Origin: Aurantimonas sp. HBX-1
GTDB taxonomy: Bacteria; Pseudomonadota; Alphaproteobacteria; Rhizobiales; Rhizobiaceae
Length of the DNA: 64,000 nucleotides
Direction of reading: 5' to 3'
NCBI RefSeq assembly: GCF_021391535.1
Contig: NZ_CP090066.1
Location: 3,485,501-3,549,500 of the forward strand
A program made the translations under genes and the position numbers. Positions 48,444-57,101 of the stretch are shown piece after piece. Under the pieces are notes generated by a model. It searched no databases. It was not told where the DNA came from and worked only from the letters and a program-made list of their open reading frames with translations. The number at the start of each line of letters is the position of its first letter. Within the stretch, counting starts at the first letter, position 1.

Positions 48444-49736
48444 GTGCCATCGAGACTGAACAGCTCGGATGCCGGATTCGAGGCCGATTTCCGTGCCCTG
48501 CTCGGTGCCAAGCGCGAGGCGGCCGCCGACGTGGATGACGCCGTCCGCGACATCATCGCCCGCGTGCGCAGCGAGGGCGATGCGGCGCTGATCGACCTGA
48601 CCGCACGCTTCGATGCCCTCGAACTGACCGCCTCGACGCTGCGGGTGGACGCGGCGGAGATCGAAGCGGCCTATGCCGCCACCGCGCCAGAGACGCTGGC
48701 AGCCCTGGAACTCGCGCATGCCCGGATCAGCAGCCATCACGAGCGCCAGCGCCCGGCCGACGACCGCTATGTCGACGCGATCGGCGTCGAACTCGGCAGC
48801 CGCTGGAGCGCGGTGGAATCGGTCGGGCTCTACGTGCCCGGCGGCACGGCGAGCTATCCGTCTTCGGTGCTGATGAACGCTATCCCGGCGAAGGTCGCCG
48901 GGGTCGAGCGGATCGCCATGGCCGTGCCGGCGATGCGCGGCGCGCTGAACCCACTGGTGCTGGCGGCAGCAAGGTTCTGCGGCGTCGACGAGATCTACCG
49001 GATCGGCGGCGCCCAGGCGATCGCCGCCTTCGCCTACGGCACCGAGACGATCCCGGCTGTCGCCAAGATCGTCGGTCCCGGCAATGCCTATGTCGCGGCC
49101 GCCAAGCGCCGGGTCTTCGGCACGGTTGGCATCGACATGGTGGCCGGGCCCTCGGAAATCCTGGTGATCGCCGACGGCGACAACGATCCGGACTGGATCG
49201 CGGCGGACCTGCTCAGCCAGGCCGAGCACGACGCCGCGGCGCAATCCATCCTGATCACCGACGATGCCGCCTTTGCCGATGCCGTCGCCGGCGCCGTCGA
49301 GCGCCAGCTCGGGCAGCTGTCGCGCGGCGAGACGGCTCGGGCGAGCTGGCGGGACCATGGGGCGATCATCCTGGTGCCGAGCCTCGATGCCGCCCCTGCC
49401 CTGTCCGACCGGATCGCGCCGGAGCACCTGGAGCTCGCCGTCGAGGATCCCGAGACGCTGTTTGCCCGGCTGCGCAACGCCGGCGCGGTGTTCCTCGGCC
49501 GGCACACGCCGGAGGTCATCGGCGACTATGTCGGCGGCTCGAACCACGTGCTGCCGACCGCCCGCTCGGCGCGGTTCTCCTCCGGCCTTTCGGTGCTCGA
49601 CTTCGTCAAGCGCACCTCGTTCCTGAAGCTCGGGCCGGACCAGCTGCGTGCCCTCGGGCCGGCGGCGATGGAACTTGCCCGCGTCGAGGGTCTGGATGCG
49701 CACGGGCGCTCCGTCTCCATCCGGCTGAATCTCTGA
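48444..49736 (+). CDS. hisD: Histidinol dehydrogenase
   Basis: A 430-residue enzyme catalysing the last two steps of histidine synthesis (histidinol to histidine) with NAD and Zn. Family motifs include VGLYVPGGTASYPSSVLMNA, IVGPGNAYVAAAKR, GIDMVAGPSEILVIAD and LSQAEHDAAAQSI (Zn His), with ERIAPEHLELA-like DRIAPEHLELAVED. It starts at GTG 48444 with GAGAGAGG upstream. It is followed after 7 nt by the UPF0262 gene. Confidence 0.97.
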   Translation: MPSRLNSSDAGFEADFRALLGAKREAAADVDDAVRDIIARVRSEGDAALIDLTARFDALELTASTLRVDAAEIEAAYAATAPETLAALELAHARISSHHERQRPADDRYVDAIGVELGSRWSAVESVGLYVPGGTASYPSSVLMNAIPAKVAGVERIAMAVPAMRGALNPLVLAAARFCGVDEIYRIGGAQAIAAFAYGTETIPAVAKIVGPGNAYVAAAKRRVFGTVGIDMVAGPSEILVIADGDNDPDWIAADLLSQAEHDAAAQSILITDDAAFADAVAGAVERQLGQLSRGETARASWRDHGAIILVPSLDAAPALSDRIAPEHLELAVEDPETLFARLRNAGAVFLGRHTPEVIGDYVGGSNHVLPTARSARFSSGLSVLDFVKRTSFLKLGPDQLRALGPAAMELARVEGLDAHGRSVSIRLNL

Positions 49737-49743
49737 ACCGGCG

Positions 49744-50232
49744 ATGGCACCGAACGAATCCTCAGAAGGCGGCCGGCTGATCGACGTCGAACTCGACGAG
49801 ACGATCGGCCGCGCCACGCCCGACGTGGAGCACGAACGCGCCGTGGCAATCTTCGACCTGATCGAGGAGAACCATTTCGTGCCGGCCGGCGCCCCGGCGG
49901 ACGGGCGCTTCAAGCTGAAGCTGTCGCTCGCCGACAAGCGCCTCGTCTTCGACGTGCAGGACGAGGCGGGCCAACCGGTCGCCACCCACATCCTTTCGCT
50001 CACCCCGTTCCGGCGGGTGATCAAGGACTATTTCCTGATCTGCGACAGCTATTACGAGGCGATCCGCAGCGCGACCCCGCAGCAGATCGAGGCGATCGAC
50101 ATGGGCCGGCGTGGCATCCACAACGACGGGTCGCAGACGCTGATGGAGCGGCTGAAGGGTAAGATCGAGGTCGATCTCGATACCGCCCGCCGTCTGTTCA
50201 CGCTGATCTGCGTCCTGCACTGGCGGAGCTGA
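49744..50232 (+). CDS. UPF0262 family protein
   Basis: A 162-residue alphaproteobacterial protein of unknown function. Conserved stretches are ERAVAIFDLIEENHF, LKLSLADKRLVFDV, FRRVIKDYFLICDSYYEAIR and IEAIDMGRRGIHNDGS. It lies 7 nt after hisD, its standard neighbour, suggesting co-translation. No domain with a known activity is visible. Confidence 0.93.
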   Translation: MAPNESSEGGRLIDVELDETIGRATPDVEHERAVAIFDLIEENHFVPAGAPADGRFKLKLSLADKRLVFDVQDEAGQPVATHILSLTPFRRVIKDYFLICDSYYEAIRSATPQQIEAIDMGRRGIHNDGSQTLMERLKGKIEVDLDTARRLFTLICVLHWRS

Positions 50233-50323
50233 GCGCCGTGGCGCGGGGGAGCGGAATCACGGCGATTTCCGGCCCTGCGGCTTCCGCGCGTTCGTCAGGC
50301 GCGGCGGCGGCCGGGATGCGCCC

Positions 50324-50776
50324 ATGAGCGAGCCGAGCGACGCCAAGCCGCTGCCGCGTTCGGTGCTCTTCGTCTGCGGCATGAACGCCATCCGCTCGCC
50401 GATGGCCGAGGCCCTCGCCCGCTCGATCCTGCCGGCCTCGGTCTATATCGCCTCGGCCGGCGTCCGCAGCGGCCAGCGCGACCCCTTCGTCGACATCGTC
50501 CTGTCCGAGCAGGGGCTGGACCTCGGGGAGCGGCGGCCGCAGCGCTTCGAGGATCTCGAGGACAGCTATTTCGACCTGATCGTCACCATGGCGCCGGAGG
50601 CCCATCACGTCGCGCTCGACGCGACCGGTACCTCCGCCGTCGACGTCGAGTTCTGGCCGATGCCCGACCCGTCCGCCGTCACCGGCAGCCGCGAGCAGAT
50701 CCTCGATGCCTATCGCGACGTGCGCCGGCGCATCGAGGAGCGGATCCGCCAGCGCCTGCTGCCTCCCGGCGGCTGA
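50324..50776 (+). CDS. Low-molecular-weight protein tyrosine phosphatase-like protein
   Basis: A 150-residue LMW-PTP/arsenate-reductase-fold protein. The P-loop VLFVCGMNAIRSPMAEAL has catalytic Cys18 and Arg24 in C-X5-R-S form. The general-acid Asp is in the FWPMPDPSAV motif. It follows UPF0262 after 91 nt, as in most Rhizobiales. The physiological substrate is unknown; a link to EPS regulation is possible but not shown. It converges on engB. Confidence 0.9.
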   Translation: MSEPSDAKPLPRSVLFVCGMNAIRSPMAEALARSILPASVYIASAGVRSGQRDPFVDIVLSEQGLDLGERRPQRFEDLEDSYFDLIVTMAPEAHHVALDATGTSAVDVEFWPMPDPSAVTGSREQILDAYRDVRRRIEERIRQRLLPPGG

Positions 50777-50787
50777 GCGCCGCGGCG

Positions 50788-51471
50788 TCAGTCCGCCAGT
50801 GAGGCGATCTCGGCCTTCAGTTCGTCGAGGCCGACGGTCTTTTCCGACGAGGTGGCGAGAATGCGGGGAAACGCCGCCGGGTGGCGGGCGATCCCGAGGG
50901 CGGTCTCCGCGAGCAGCTTCTCCACCGCCGGCGGCTTGATCTTGTCGATCTTGGTGAGGACGATCTGGTACGAGACCGCCGCCTTGTCGAGCAGGTCCAT
51001 GACGTCGGCGTCGTTCTTCTTGATGCCGTGCCGCGCGTCGATCAGCAGGAAGACCCGCTTCAGGCTCGCCCGGCCGCGCAGATACGAGAAGACGAGGCGC
51101 GTCCAGGCGTCGACATTGTCCTTCGGCGCCTTGGCATAGCCGTAACCCGGCATGTCGACGAGGGCGATCGGCGGCAGTTCCAGCGTCTCGCCGCCGTAGC
51201 CGTCCGGCACGAAGAAGTTCAGCTCCTGCGTCCGGCCCGGCGTGTTCGAGGTCCGCGCCAGGCCCTTCTGGCCGAGCAGGGCGTTGATCAGCGACGACTT
51301 GCCGACATTCGAGCGGCCGGCGAAGGCGATCTCCGGCGGGCCTTCCGGCGGCAGGAACTTCATCGCCGGCACGCCGCGCACGAACACCCACGGGCGGGCG
51401 AAGAAGCGGTGGTCGGCCGGCGGCGGCGCCTCGATGGCCGGCCCTTCGGCGTTCTCGTTCGTGACGCTCAT
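50788..51471 (-). CDS. engB: Ribosome biogenesis GTP-binding protein EngB/YsxC
   Basis: A 227-residue essential GTPase for 50S ribosome assembly. G1 is AFAGRSNVGKSSLINALLG, G3 is LVDMPGYGYAKAP, G4 is VLTKIDKI and G5 is ATSSEKT. ATG 51471 gives the normal size and overlaps the preceding gene's stop by 4 nt (ATGA). In most Rhizobiales engB follows yidC directly; here an acetyltransferase gene intervenes. Confidence 0.96.
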   Translation of the reverse strand: MSVTNENAEGPAIEAPPPADHRFFARPWVFVRGVPAMKFLPPEGPPEIAFAGRSNVGKSSLINALLGQKGLARTSNTPGRTQELNFFVPDGYGGETLELPPIALVDMPGYGYAKAPKDNVDAWTRLVFSYLRGRASLKRVFLLIDARHGIKKNDADVMDLLDKAAVSYQIVLTKIDKIKPPAVEKLLAETALGIARHPAAFPRILATSSEKTVGLDELKAEIASLAD

Positions 51472-52106
51472 CGGGCGGTCTCCAGTGCTTCGACATCGCC
51501 GCCCCGGATCAGGTCGAGGTTGCGGGTGATCTTCTCGGCGGACCAGTTCCACCAGGCGACGGCCCTCAGACGCTCGACCGTCTCCTGGTCGAAGCGCCTT
51601 CGCACTTCGCGCGCGGGATTGCCGGCAACGACAGTATACGACTCGACGTCACGCGATACGACAGCAAGGCTTCCCACGATGGCGCCGTCGCCGATCGACA
51701 CGCCCGGCAGGACGGTCGCCCACTCGCCGATCCACACGTCGTTGCCGACCACCATATCGCCCCGCACCCCGGCGACGATCGTGGCGACGTCGAAGCCACG
51801 TTCCCAACCGTTGCCGAAGATGTTGAACGGATAAGTGGAGAGCCCGGTCATCGCATGGTTGGCGCCGTTCATCACGAACCGCACGCCCGACCCGATCGCG
51901 CAGAACCGCCCGATCACCAGACGATCACCGAGGTCCGGATAGAGGTGACCGACGCAGGCCTCGACGAACCGTTCCGGGCCGGCAGGGTCGTCGTAATAGC
52001 TGTAGTCGCCGATCTCGATCTGGGGATGGTCGACGAGCGGCTTGAGGAAGCCCACCCGCGCCTGCCCGGCCATCGGATAGGGATCATTCGGATCAGGACC
52101 GTGCAT
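51468..52106 (-). CDS. CatB/Vat-type hexapeptide-repeat acetyltransferase
   Basis: A 212-residue left-handed beta-helix acetyltransferase of the xenobiotic acetyltransferase group. Signatures are IEIGDYSYYDDP, IGRFCAIGSGVRFVMNGANH (catalytic His region), FNIFGNGWE, VVGNDVWIGEWATVLPGVSI and VAGNPAREVRRRF. Members acetylate streptogramin A or chloramphenicol, but many homologues have unknown sugar or small-molecule substrates. It is an extra gene between yidC and engB, coupled to engB by ATGA. Resistance cannot be inferred from the sequence alone. Confidence 0.9.
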   Translation of the reverse strand: MHGPDPNDPYPMAGQARVGFLKPLVDHPQIEIGDYSYYDDPAGPERFVEACVGHLYPDLGDRLVIGRFCAIGSGVRFVMNGANHAMTGLSTYPFNIFGNGWERGFDVATIVAGVRGDMVVGNDVWIGEWATVLPGVSIGDGAIVGSLAVVSRDVESYTVVAGNPAREVRRRFDQETVERLRAVAWWNWSAEKITRNLDLIRGGDVEALETAR

Positions 52107-52162
52107 CGAGGATCACTCCCCTCGGTGGCCGGCGGACCGCGCCCGCCGCCCGGGCGCGGTGA

Positions 52163-53983
52163 TCAGCTCTCCGGCGCCTTCTTCCGGAACATGCCCCTGA
52201 TATTGTCCCACAGCTCGATCTTCGTACCGTTGCGCTTCATGATCACGCTCTGCTGCAGGATCGACAGGAAGTTGTTCCAGGTCCAGTAGATCACCAGGCC
52301 GGCCGGGAACGACGCCAGCATGAAGGTGAAGATCACCGGCATCCAGGTGAAGATCATCTGCTGCGTCGGGTCCGGCGGCGTCGGGTTGAGGCGCATCTGC
52401 ACGAACATCGTGATGCCCATCAGGATCGGCCAGACGCCGACCATCAGGAAGGTCGGAACGTCGATCGGGATCAGCCCGAACAGGTTGAACAGGCTGGTCG
52501 GGTCAGGCGCGGCCAGATCCTGGATCCAGCCGAAGAACGGCGCGTGACGCATCTCGATCGTCACGTAGAGGACCTTGTAGAGGGCGAAGAACACCGGAAT
52601 CTGGATCAGGATCGGCCAGCAGCCGGCCGCCGGATTGATCTTCTCCTCCTTGTAGATCCGCATCATCTCCTGCTGCTGCTTCTGCTTGTCGTCCTTATAG
52701 CGCTCGCGCATCTCCATGATCTTCGGCTGCATGTTCTTCATGCGCGCCATCGACTTGTAGGATTTGCTGGCCAGCGGGAAGAACACCAGCTTCAGCACGA
52801 CGGTGACGGCGAGGATCGCGAAGCCGAAATTGCCGAACAGGCGATAGAACCAGTCGATCGCGTGGAACATCGGCCGGGTGATGAAATAGAACCAGCCCCA
52901 GTCGATCAGCTGGCCGAACTGCTGGATGTCCAGCGTGTCCTCGTAGCTGTCGATGACGTCGACAACCTTGGCGCCGGCGAAGGTGCGGCGGGTCGTGACA
53001 GCCGACTCGCCCGGCGCCAGCGTCAGCGGGTCGGCCACGTACTCCGTCTGGTAATGCGGCCGCTGCCCGTCGAGATAGAGGAAGCGTGACTGGAACGGCC
53101 GGCCGCCCTCGGGGACCAGCGTCGTCGCCCAGTACTTGTCGGTGATGCCTAGCCAGCCGCTGGACGCCTGCGGCGGCGTGTAGCGCTGGTCGTCCTCGAT
53201 TGCCGAGTACTTGACCTCTGAGAGCCCGTCCTCGCCGAAGACGCCGAGAAGCCCCTCGAAGAGCACGTAGGTGGATGCGACCTCGGGCTTGGAATAGCGC
53301 GTGACTCGGCCGTAGGGCGACAGCGTCACCGGCGCTTCGCCGGCGTTCTGGACGGTGTCTTCCACCGTGAACATGAATTTGTCGTCGACGGAGATCTGCC
53401 GCGTGAAGGTGACGCCCGCGCCGTTGGTCGCGGTGAGGGTCACCGGGGTGGAGGGCGTCAGCGTCGCGCCCTCTTCCGCCTGCCATACGGTCGCGGGACC
53501 GGGCAGCGTTCCGGCGTTCTGCCCGAGATAGCCGAACTCGGCGAAATAGCCGGTCGTCAGCTGTTCGGGCGACAGAAGGACGATGGTCGGCGATTCATCG
53601 TCGACGGTCTCGTGATAATTCTTCAGTCGCAGATCGTCGAGGCGGGCGCCGGTCAGGTTGATCGAGCCGGACAGGGCGGGCGTATCGATCGGTATTCGCT
53701 CGCTTGCGGCAAGGGCCTGCTCGCGGCCCAGCGATTCGGGGGCGACCACTTCGCCGCTGGGCACGACGCTCTCGCGTCCGGCTGGAGCTGCGACCTGATC
53801 CTGCGGCGTTCCGGCCGGCGTCTGCGGCGTCTGCAGCGACCCCGGATTTTGCGGCGCGGCGGTTTCGCTCGTCTGGATCTGTCGCTGCGCCTCCATGCGC
53901 GGCGCCACCACCAGGAACTGCCAGCCCACCAGCACGGCGATGGACAGCGCCATGGCGATCAGGAAGTTGCGGTTGTTCTGCAT
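52163..53983 (-). CDS. yidC: Membrane protein insertase YidC
   Basis: A 606-residue insertase. The N-terminal anchor is FLIAMALSIAVLVGWQFLVV, followed by a large periplasmic P1 domain (about 60-370). The conserved core with five membrane segments includes FAILAVTVVLKLVFFPLASK and AAGCWPILIQIPVFFALYKVLY. The C-terminus is VIYWTWNNFLSILQQ. It inserts and folds inner-membrane proteins with or without SecYEG. The ATG overlaps the rnpA stop codon by one base. Confidence 0.97.
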   Translation of the reverse strand: MQNNRNFLIAMALSIAVLVGWQFLVVAPRMEAQRQIQTSETAAPQNPGSLQTPQTPAGTPQDQVAAPAGRESVVPSGEVVAPESLGREQALAASERIPIDTPALSGSINLTGARLDDLRLKNYHETVDDESPTIVLLSPEQLTTGYFAEFGYLGQNAGTLPGPATVWQAEEGATLTPSTPVTLTATNGAGVTFTRQISVDDKFMFTVEDTVQNAGEAPVTLSPYGRVTRYSKPEVASTYVLFEGLLGVFGEDGLSEVKYSAIEDDQRYTPPQASSGWLGITDKYWATTLVPEGGRPFQSRFLYLDGQRPHYQTEYVADPLTLAPGESAVTTRRTFAGAKVVDVIDSYEDTLDIQQFGQLIDWGWFYFITRPMFHAIDWFYRLFGNFGFAILAVTVVLKLVFFPLASKSYKSMARMKNMQPKIMEMRERYKDDKQKQQQEMMRIYKEEKINPAAGCWPILIQIPVFFALYKVLYVTIEMRHAPFFGWIQDLAAPDPTSLFNLFGLIPIDVPTFLMVGVWPILMGITMFVQMRLNPTPPDPTQQMIFTWMPVIFTFMLASFPAGLVIYWTWNNFLSILQQSVIMKRNGTKIELWDNIRGMFRKKAPES

Positions 53984-54372
53984 CAGTCAGACCCCGATCG
54001 ACGCTCCGGATCGCGCCGTTTGGCCGTCGCCGGCGCGCCTTGCGGCTGTTTCGTGCGGGCAAGCCGCCGGGACAGCTCGTCCTTCAACGCGGCGAAGGGC
54101 ATGTCGTGGACCTCGCGGCGGGCGACGATCACATAGTCGTAGCCGGGGACCATGTCGGCCTCGGCGCCAAGCCGTAGCGCCTCGCGCAGCCGGCGGCGGA
54201 TACGATTGCGCACGACCGCGTTGCCGACCTTCTTGGTGACGGTCAGCCCGACGCGCGGTTCGGTCCCGTCGCCCCGGTCGCGCGCCTCGACGAAGAAGCA
54301 GGGACCGTTCAGACGCCGGCCCCTGCGCGCCGCCAGAAACTCGGCGCGCTTGCGCATTCTGCCCACGGCCAT
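53983..54372 (-). CDS. rnpA: Ribonuclease P protein component
   Basis: A basic 129-residue RNase P protein that helps the RNA subunit cut tRNA 5' ends. The RNR motif lies in VVRNRIRRRLREALR, with PRVGLTVTKKVGNAV before it and DYVIVARREVHDMPFAALKDEL after. ATG 54372 is the most likely start; TTG 54387 and ATG 54357 are in frame. It lies between rpmH and yidC in the standard order. Confidence 0.95.
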   Translation of the reverse strand: MAVGRMRKRAEFLAARRGRRLNGPCFFVEARDRGDGTEPRVGLTVTKKVGNAVVRNRIRRRLREALRLGAEADMVPGYDYVIVARREVHDMPFAALKDELSRRLARTKQPQGAPATAKRRDPERRSGSD

Positions 54373-54401
54373 CGGACGCTCGTCCAACGGCCGGCGTCAG
54401 A

Positions 54402-54536
54402 TCAGGCCGACAGCCGCTTGCGACCGCGGGCGCGGCGCGCCGCGATCACCTTGCGGCCACCGGTGGTGGCCATGCGGGAGCGGAACCCGTGACGGCGTTT
54501 ACGGACAAGGCGGGACGGCTGATAGGTACGTTTCAT
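54402..54536 (-). CDS. rpmH: 50S ribosomal protein L34
   Basis: A 44-residue, highly basic ribosomal protein: MKRTYQPSRLVRKRRHGF at the start and ARRARGRKRLSA at the end. It leads the rpmH-rnpA-yidC-(acetyltransferase)-engB operon. Confidence 0.98.
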   Translation of the reverse strand: MKRTYQPSRLVRKRRHGFRSRMATTGGRKVIAARRARGRKRLSA

Positions 54537-54651
54537 CGTGGCGATTCCGCGCCCGATTGCGCGGCCCTTCGTCGTTTCCAAGAATGGATGTCGGGGCGAA
54601 AAGCGAGCGCGCATCCATTGTCGCGCGGACGCTGCCCGCTCGTATGGAGGC

Positions 54652-54680
54652 TTATTGGAAGAGCCGGCCGCAAAAGTCAA
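54652..54680 (-). promoter_or_regulatory. Sigma-70-type promoter of the rpmH operon
   Basis: On the minus strand TTGACT (54680-54675) is followed after exactly 17 bases by CAATAA (54657-54652). It lies about 115 nt upstream of rpmH. The remaining part of the 262-nt rpmH/TVP38 intergenic region shows no gene. Confidence 0.6.
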
Positions 54681-54798
54681 TCGCCGCCTGGCGGCCGCCG
54701 GCCGGTTCAATCCGGCGTGATCGCCCCGACGATCGCGTCATCGCCCTTGCCGACCGGCGGTCGGTGACCAACCTGCCAGCCTGAAAGCCGGTCCGCAA

Positions 54799-55602
54799 AT
54801 GTCGCCACGCCATCCCCTTGCAGAACCAGAGAGCGCGGACACGGCCCACGAGGCCAGTCCGCGGCCGACCCTTTGGCGTTTTGCGCCGCTCGCGATCATC
54901 GTCGCGGCGTTGGCGGCCGCCTATGCCGCCGGGCTGCACCGGCACATATCGCTGCACGCGTTTCTCGAGAGCCGCGAATCGCTGCGCGATCTGGTGATGG
55001 ACCACGTCGTCATCGCCTCGGCCGGCTTCGTCGCGGGCTATGCGATCCTCGTCGCCGTCGCCTTTCCGGCGGCGGCGATCTTCACCGTGGCGGGCGGCTT
55101 CCTGTTCGGCTGGCTGCTCGGCGGCACACTGACGGTGATCGGCGCGACGATCGGCGCCACCGCGCTGTTCCTCGCCGCCCGCTACGCCTTCGGGGACGTG
55201 CTGCGCCGGCGCGCCGGCGGTTCGCTCGCCCGCTTCGCCGAAGGCTTCAGGGACGACGCCTTCGCCTATCTCCTCGTCCTCAGGCTGACGCCGGTGCTGC
55301 CTTTCGTCGCCGTCAACCTCGCGCCCGCCTTCTTCGACGTGAAGCTGCGGACCTACGTCGCCAGCACCTTTCTCGGCATCATTCCGGGCTCGATGGTCTA
55401 TGCCTTCCTCGGCAGCGGCATCAACCAGGCACTGGCCAAGGCCGGCAAGGGCGAGATCACGCTGGCGAAGCTGGTGACGATGGACATGACCTATGCGCTG
55501 ATCGGCCTCGGCGCGCTCGCGGTGCTCGGCCTCGTGCTGAAGAAGACCTATCTCAGGAACCGGCGACCCGGCACTGCGCCGATCGAGACGCAAGGAGACT
55601 GA
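54799..55602 (+). CDS. TVP38/TMEM64 family membrane protein
   Basis: A 267-residue inner-membrane protein with about six membrane segments. The SNARE-associated/VTT domain (about 75-200) includes FPAAAIFTVAGGFLFGWLLG, GATIGATALFLAARY and LLVLRLTPVLPFVAVNLAPA, then FLGIIPGSMVYAFLGSG. VTT proteins are related to DedA and are linked to lipid scrambling or membrane energetics. The next gene, a flavin disulfide oxidoreductase, starts 6 nt after the stop; in other bacteria the two domains occur fused in one chain. Confidence 0.92.
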   Translation: MSPRHPLAEPESADTAHEASPRPTLWRFAPLAIIVAALAAAYAAGLHRHISLHAFLESRESLRDLVMDHVVIASAGFVAGYAILVAVAFPAAAIFTVAGGFLFGWLLGGTLTVIGATIGATALFLAARYAFGDVLRRRAGGSLARFAEGFRDDAFAYLLVLRLTPVLPFVAVNLAPAFFDVKLRTYVASTFLGIIPGSMVYAFLGSGINQALAKAGKGEITLAKLVTMDMTYALIGLGALAVLGLVLKKTYLRNRRPGTAPIETQGD

Positions 55603-55607
55603 CGCCG

Positions 55608-57035
55608 ATGGCGGAGATCCTGACCCCCGACATCTGCGTCATAGGCGCCGGCTCCGGCGGCCTGACCACCGCCGCGGCGGCTGCGGCTTTCGGCGTCCCG
55701 GTTGTGCTGATCGAGCGCGGCCGCATGGGCGGCGACTGCCTGAACTATGGCTGCGTGCCGTCCAAGGCACTTCTCGCGGCGGCGCACCATGCCGCGTCGG
55801 TCCGCGAGGCGCCGCGCTTCGGCATATCGACGGGCGAGCCGCGGATCGACTTCGCCGCGGTGCAGCGCCATGTCGCCGAGGTGATCGCGGCGATCGCGCC
55901 GAACGATTCGGTGGAGCGCTTCGAGGGACTGGGCGTCACCGTCCTCCAGGCGAGCGCCGCGTTCGTCGACGCGCGGACCGTCTCCGCGGGCGGCCGGCTG
56001 GTGCGGCCGCGCCGCTTCGTCATCGCCGCCGGCTCCTCGCCGCTGGTGCCGCCGATCGAGGGTCTGGCGGCGACGCCGCATCTCACCAACGAGACGATCT
56101 TCGGCCTGACCACCTGCCCCGACCATCTGGTGATCATCGGCGGCGGGCCGATCGGCCTCGAAATGGCGCAGGCGCACCGCCGGCTGGGGGCGAAGGTGAC
56201 GGTGGTCGAGGGCGAGACCCCGCTCGGCCGGGAAGACGCCGATCTCTCCGCCGTTGTGCTCGACAGGCTGCGGGCCGAGGGCGTCGCGATCGAGGAGCGT
56301 GCCCGGGTGGTCCGCGCCGGCGGCGAGGCCGGGCGGATTCGCGTCGACATCGAGCGCTGCGACGGCTCGACCGAGACGATCGAGGGCTCACACCTCCTCG
56401 TCGCCGTCGGCCGCGCCCCCAATGTCGCGGGACTGAATCTCGAGGCGGCGGGTATCGACTACAACAGGCACGGCATCACCGTCGGCCGCGACCTGCGGAC
56501 CAGCAACCGGCGGGCCTACGCCATCGGCGACATCGCCGGGGGCCCGCAATTCACCCATCTCGCCAATCTGCATGCCGGGCTGGTGGTCCGCGCGATCCTC
56601 TTCCGCCTGCCGATCCGCACGCCGCGCGACACGCTGCCGCGCGTCACCTATACCGACCCGCCGCTCGGCCAGGTCGGCCTCACTGCGGTCGAGGCCGATG
56701 CCCGGGGCATCAACGCCGATGTGCTGACCTGGCCCTATAGCGACAACGACCGCGCCCAGACCGAGCGCCGGACCGAGGGGCTGATCAAGCTGGTGATCGG
56801 GCGGCGCGGGCGGCTCGTCGGAGCAGGCGTTGTCGGCCATGCCGCCGACGAGATCACCAATCTCCTGTCGCTGGCGATCGGCAAGGGCCTGACGGTCGCG
56901 GACCTCAGGGATTTCGTCTCGCCCTACCCGACGCTCGCGGAAATTGGCAAACGCGCCGCGACTTCCTACTATGTTCCCTATACGCGGCGCCCCTTCGTGC
57001 GCCGCGCCATCGCCCTTCTGCGGCGGTTCGGCTGA
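55608..57035 (+). CDS. FAD-dependent pyridine nucleotide-disulfide oxidoreductase
   Basis: A 475-residue flavoprotein of the dihydrolipoamide dehydrogenase/mercuric reductase group. FAD motif ICVIGAGSGGLTTAAAAAAF, redox-active disulfide GGDCLNYGCVPSKALL, NAD(P)H motif LVIIGGGPIGLEMAQAHRRL and second FAD motif AYAIGDIAGGPQFTHLA are all intact. The C-terminal dimer domain lacks the mercury-binding Cys pair and the lipoamide-type HxxxxE catalytic pair is not evident, so it is neither MerA nor a classical E3. AAGGAG precedes ATG 55608. The substrate is unknown; membrane association through the VTT partner is likely. Confidence 0.9.
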   Translation: MAEILTPDICVIGAGSGGLTTAAAAAAFGVPVVLIERGRMGGDCLNYGCVPSKALLAAAHHAASVREAPRFGISTGEPRIDFAAVQRHVAEVIAAIAPNDSVERFEGLGVTVLQASAAFVDARTVSAGGRLVRPRRFVIAAGSSPLVPPIEGLAATPHLTNETIFGLTTCPDHLVIIGGGPIGLEMAQAHRRLGAKVTVVEGETPLGREDADLSAVVLDRLRAEGVAIEERARVVRAGGEAGRIRVDIERCDGSTETIEGSHLLVAVGRAPNVAGLNLEAAGIDYNRHGITVGRDLRTSNRRAYAIGDIAGGPQFTHLANLHAGLVVRAILFRLPIRTPRDTLPRVTYTDPPLGQVGLTAVEADARGINADVLTWPYSDNDRAQTERRTEGLIKLVIGRRGRLVGAGVVGHAADEITNLLSLAIGKGLTVADLRDFVSPYPTLAEIGKRAATSYYVPYTRRPFVRRAIALLRRFG

Positions 57036-57101
57036 GGCTGCCGGGGGGACCGGCGATGGCCCTCTCCGGGGCCTGACGAAGGGCGAAGGGGACGCACTTC
57101 A

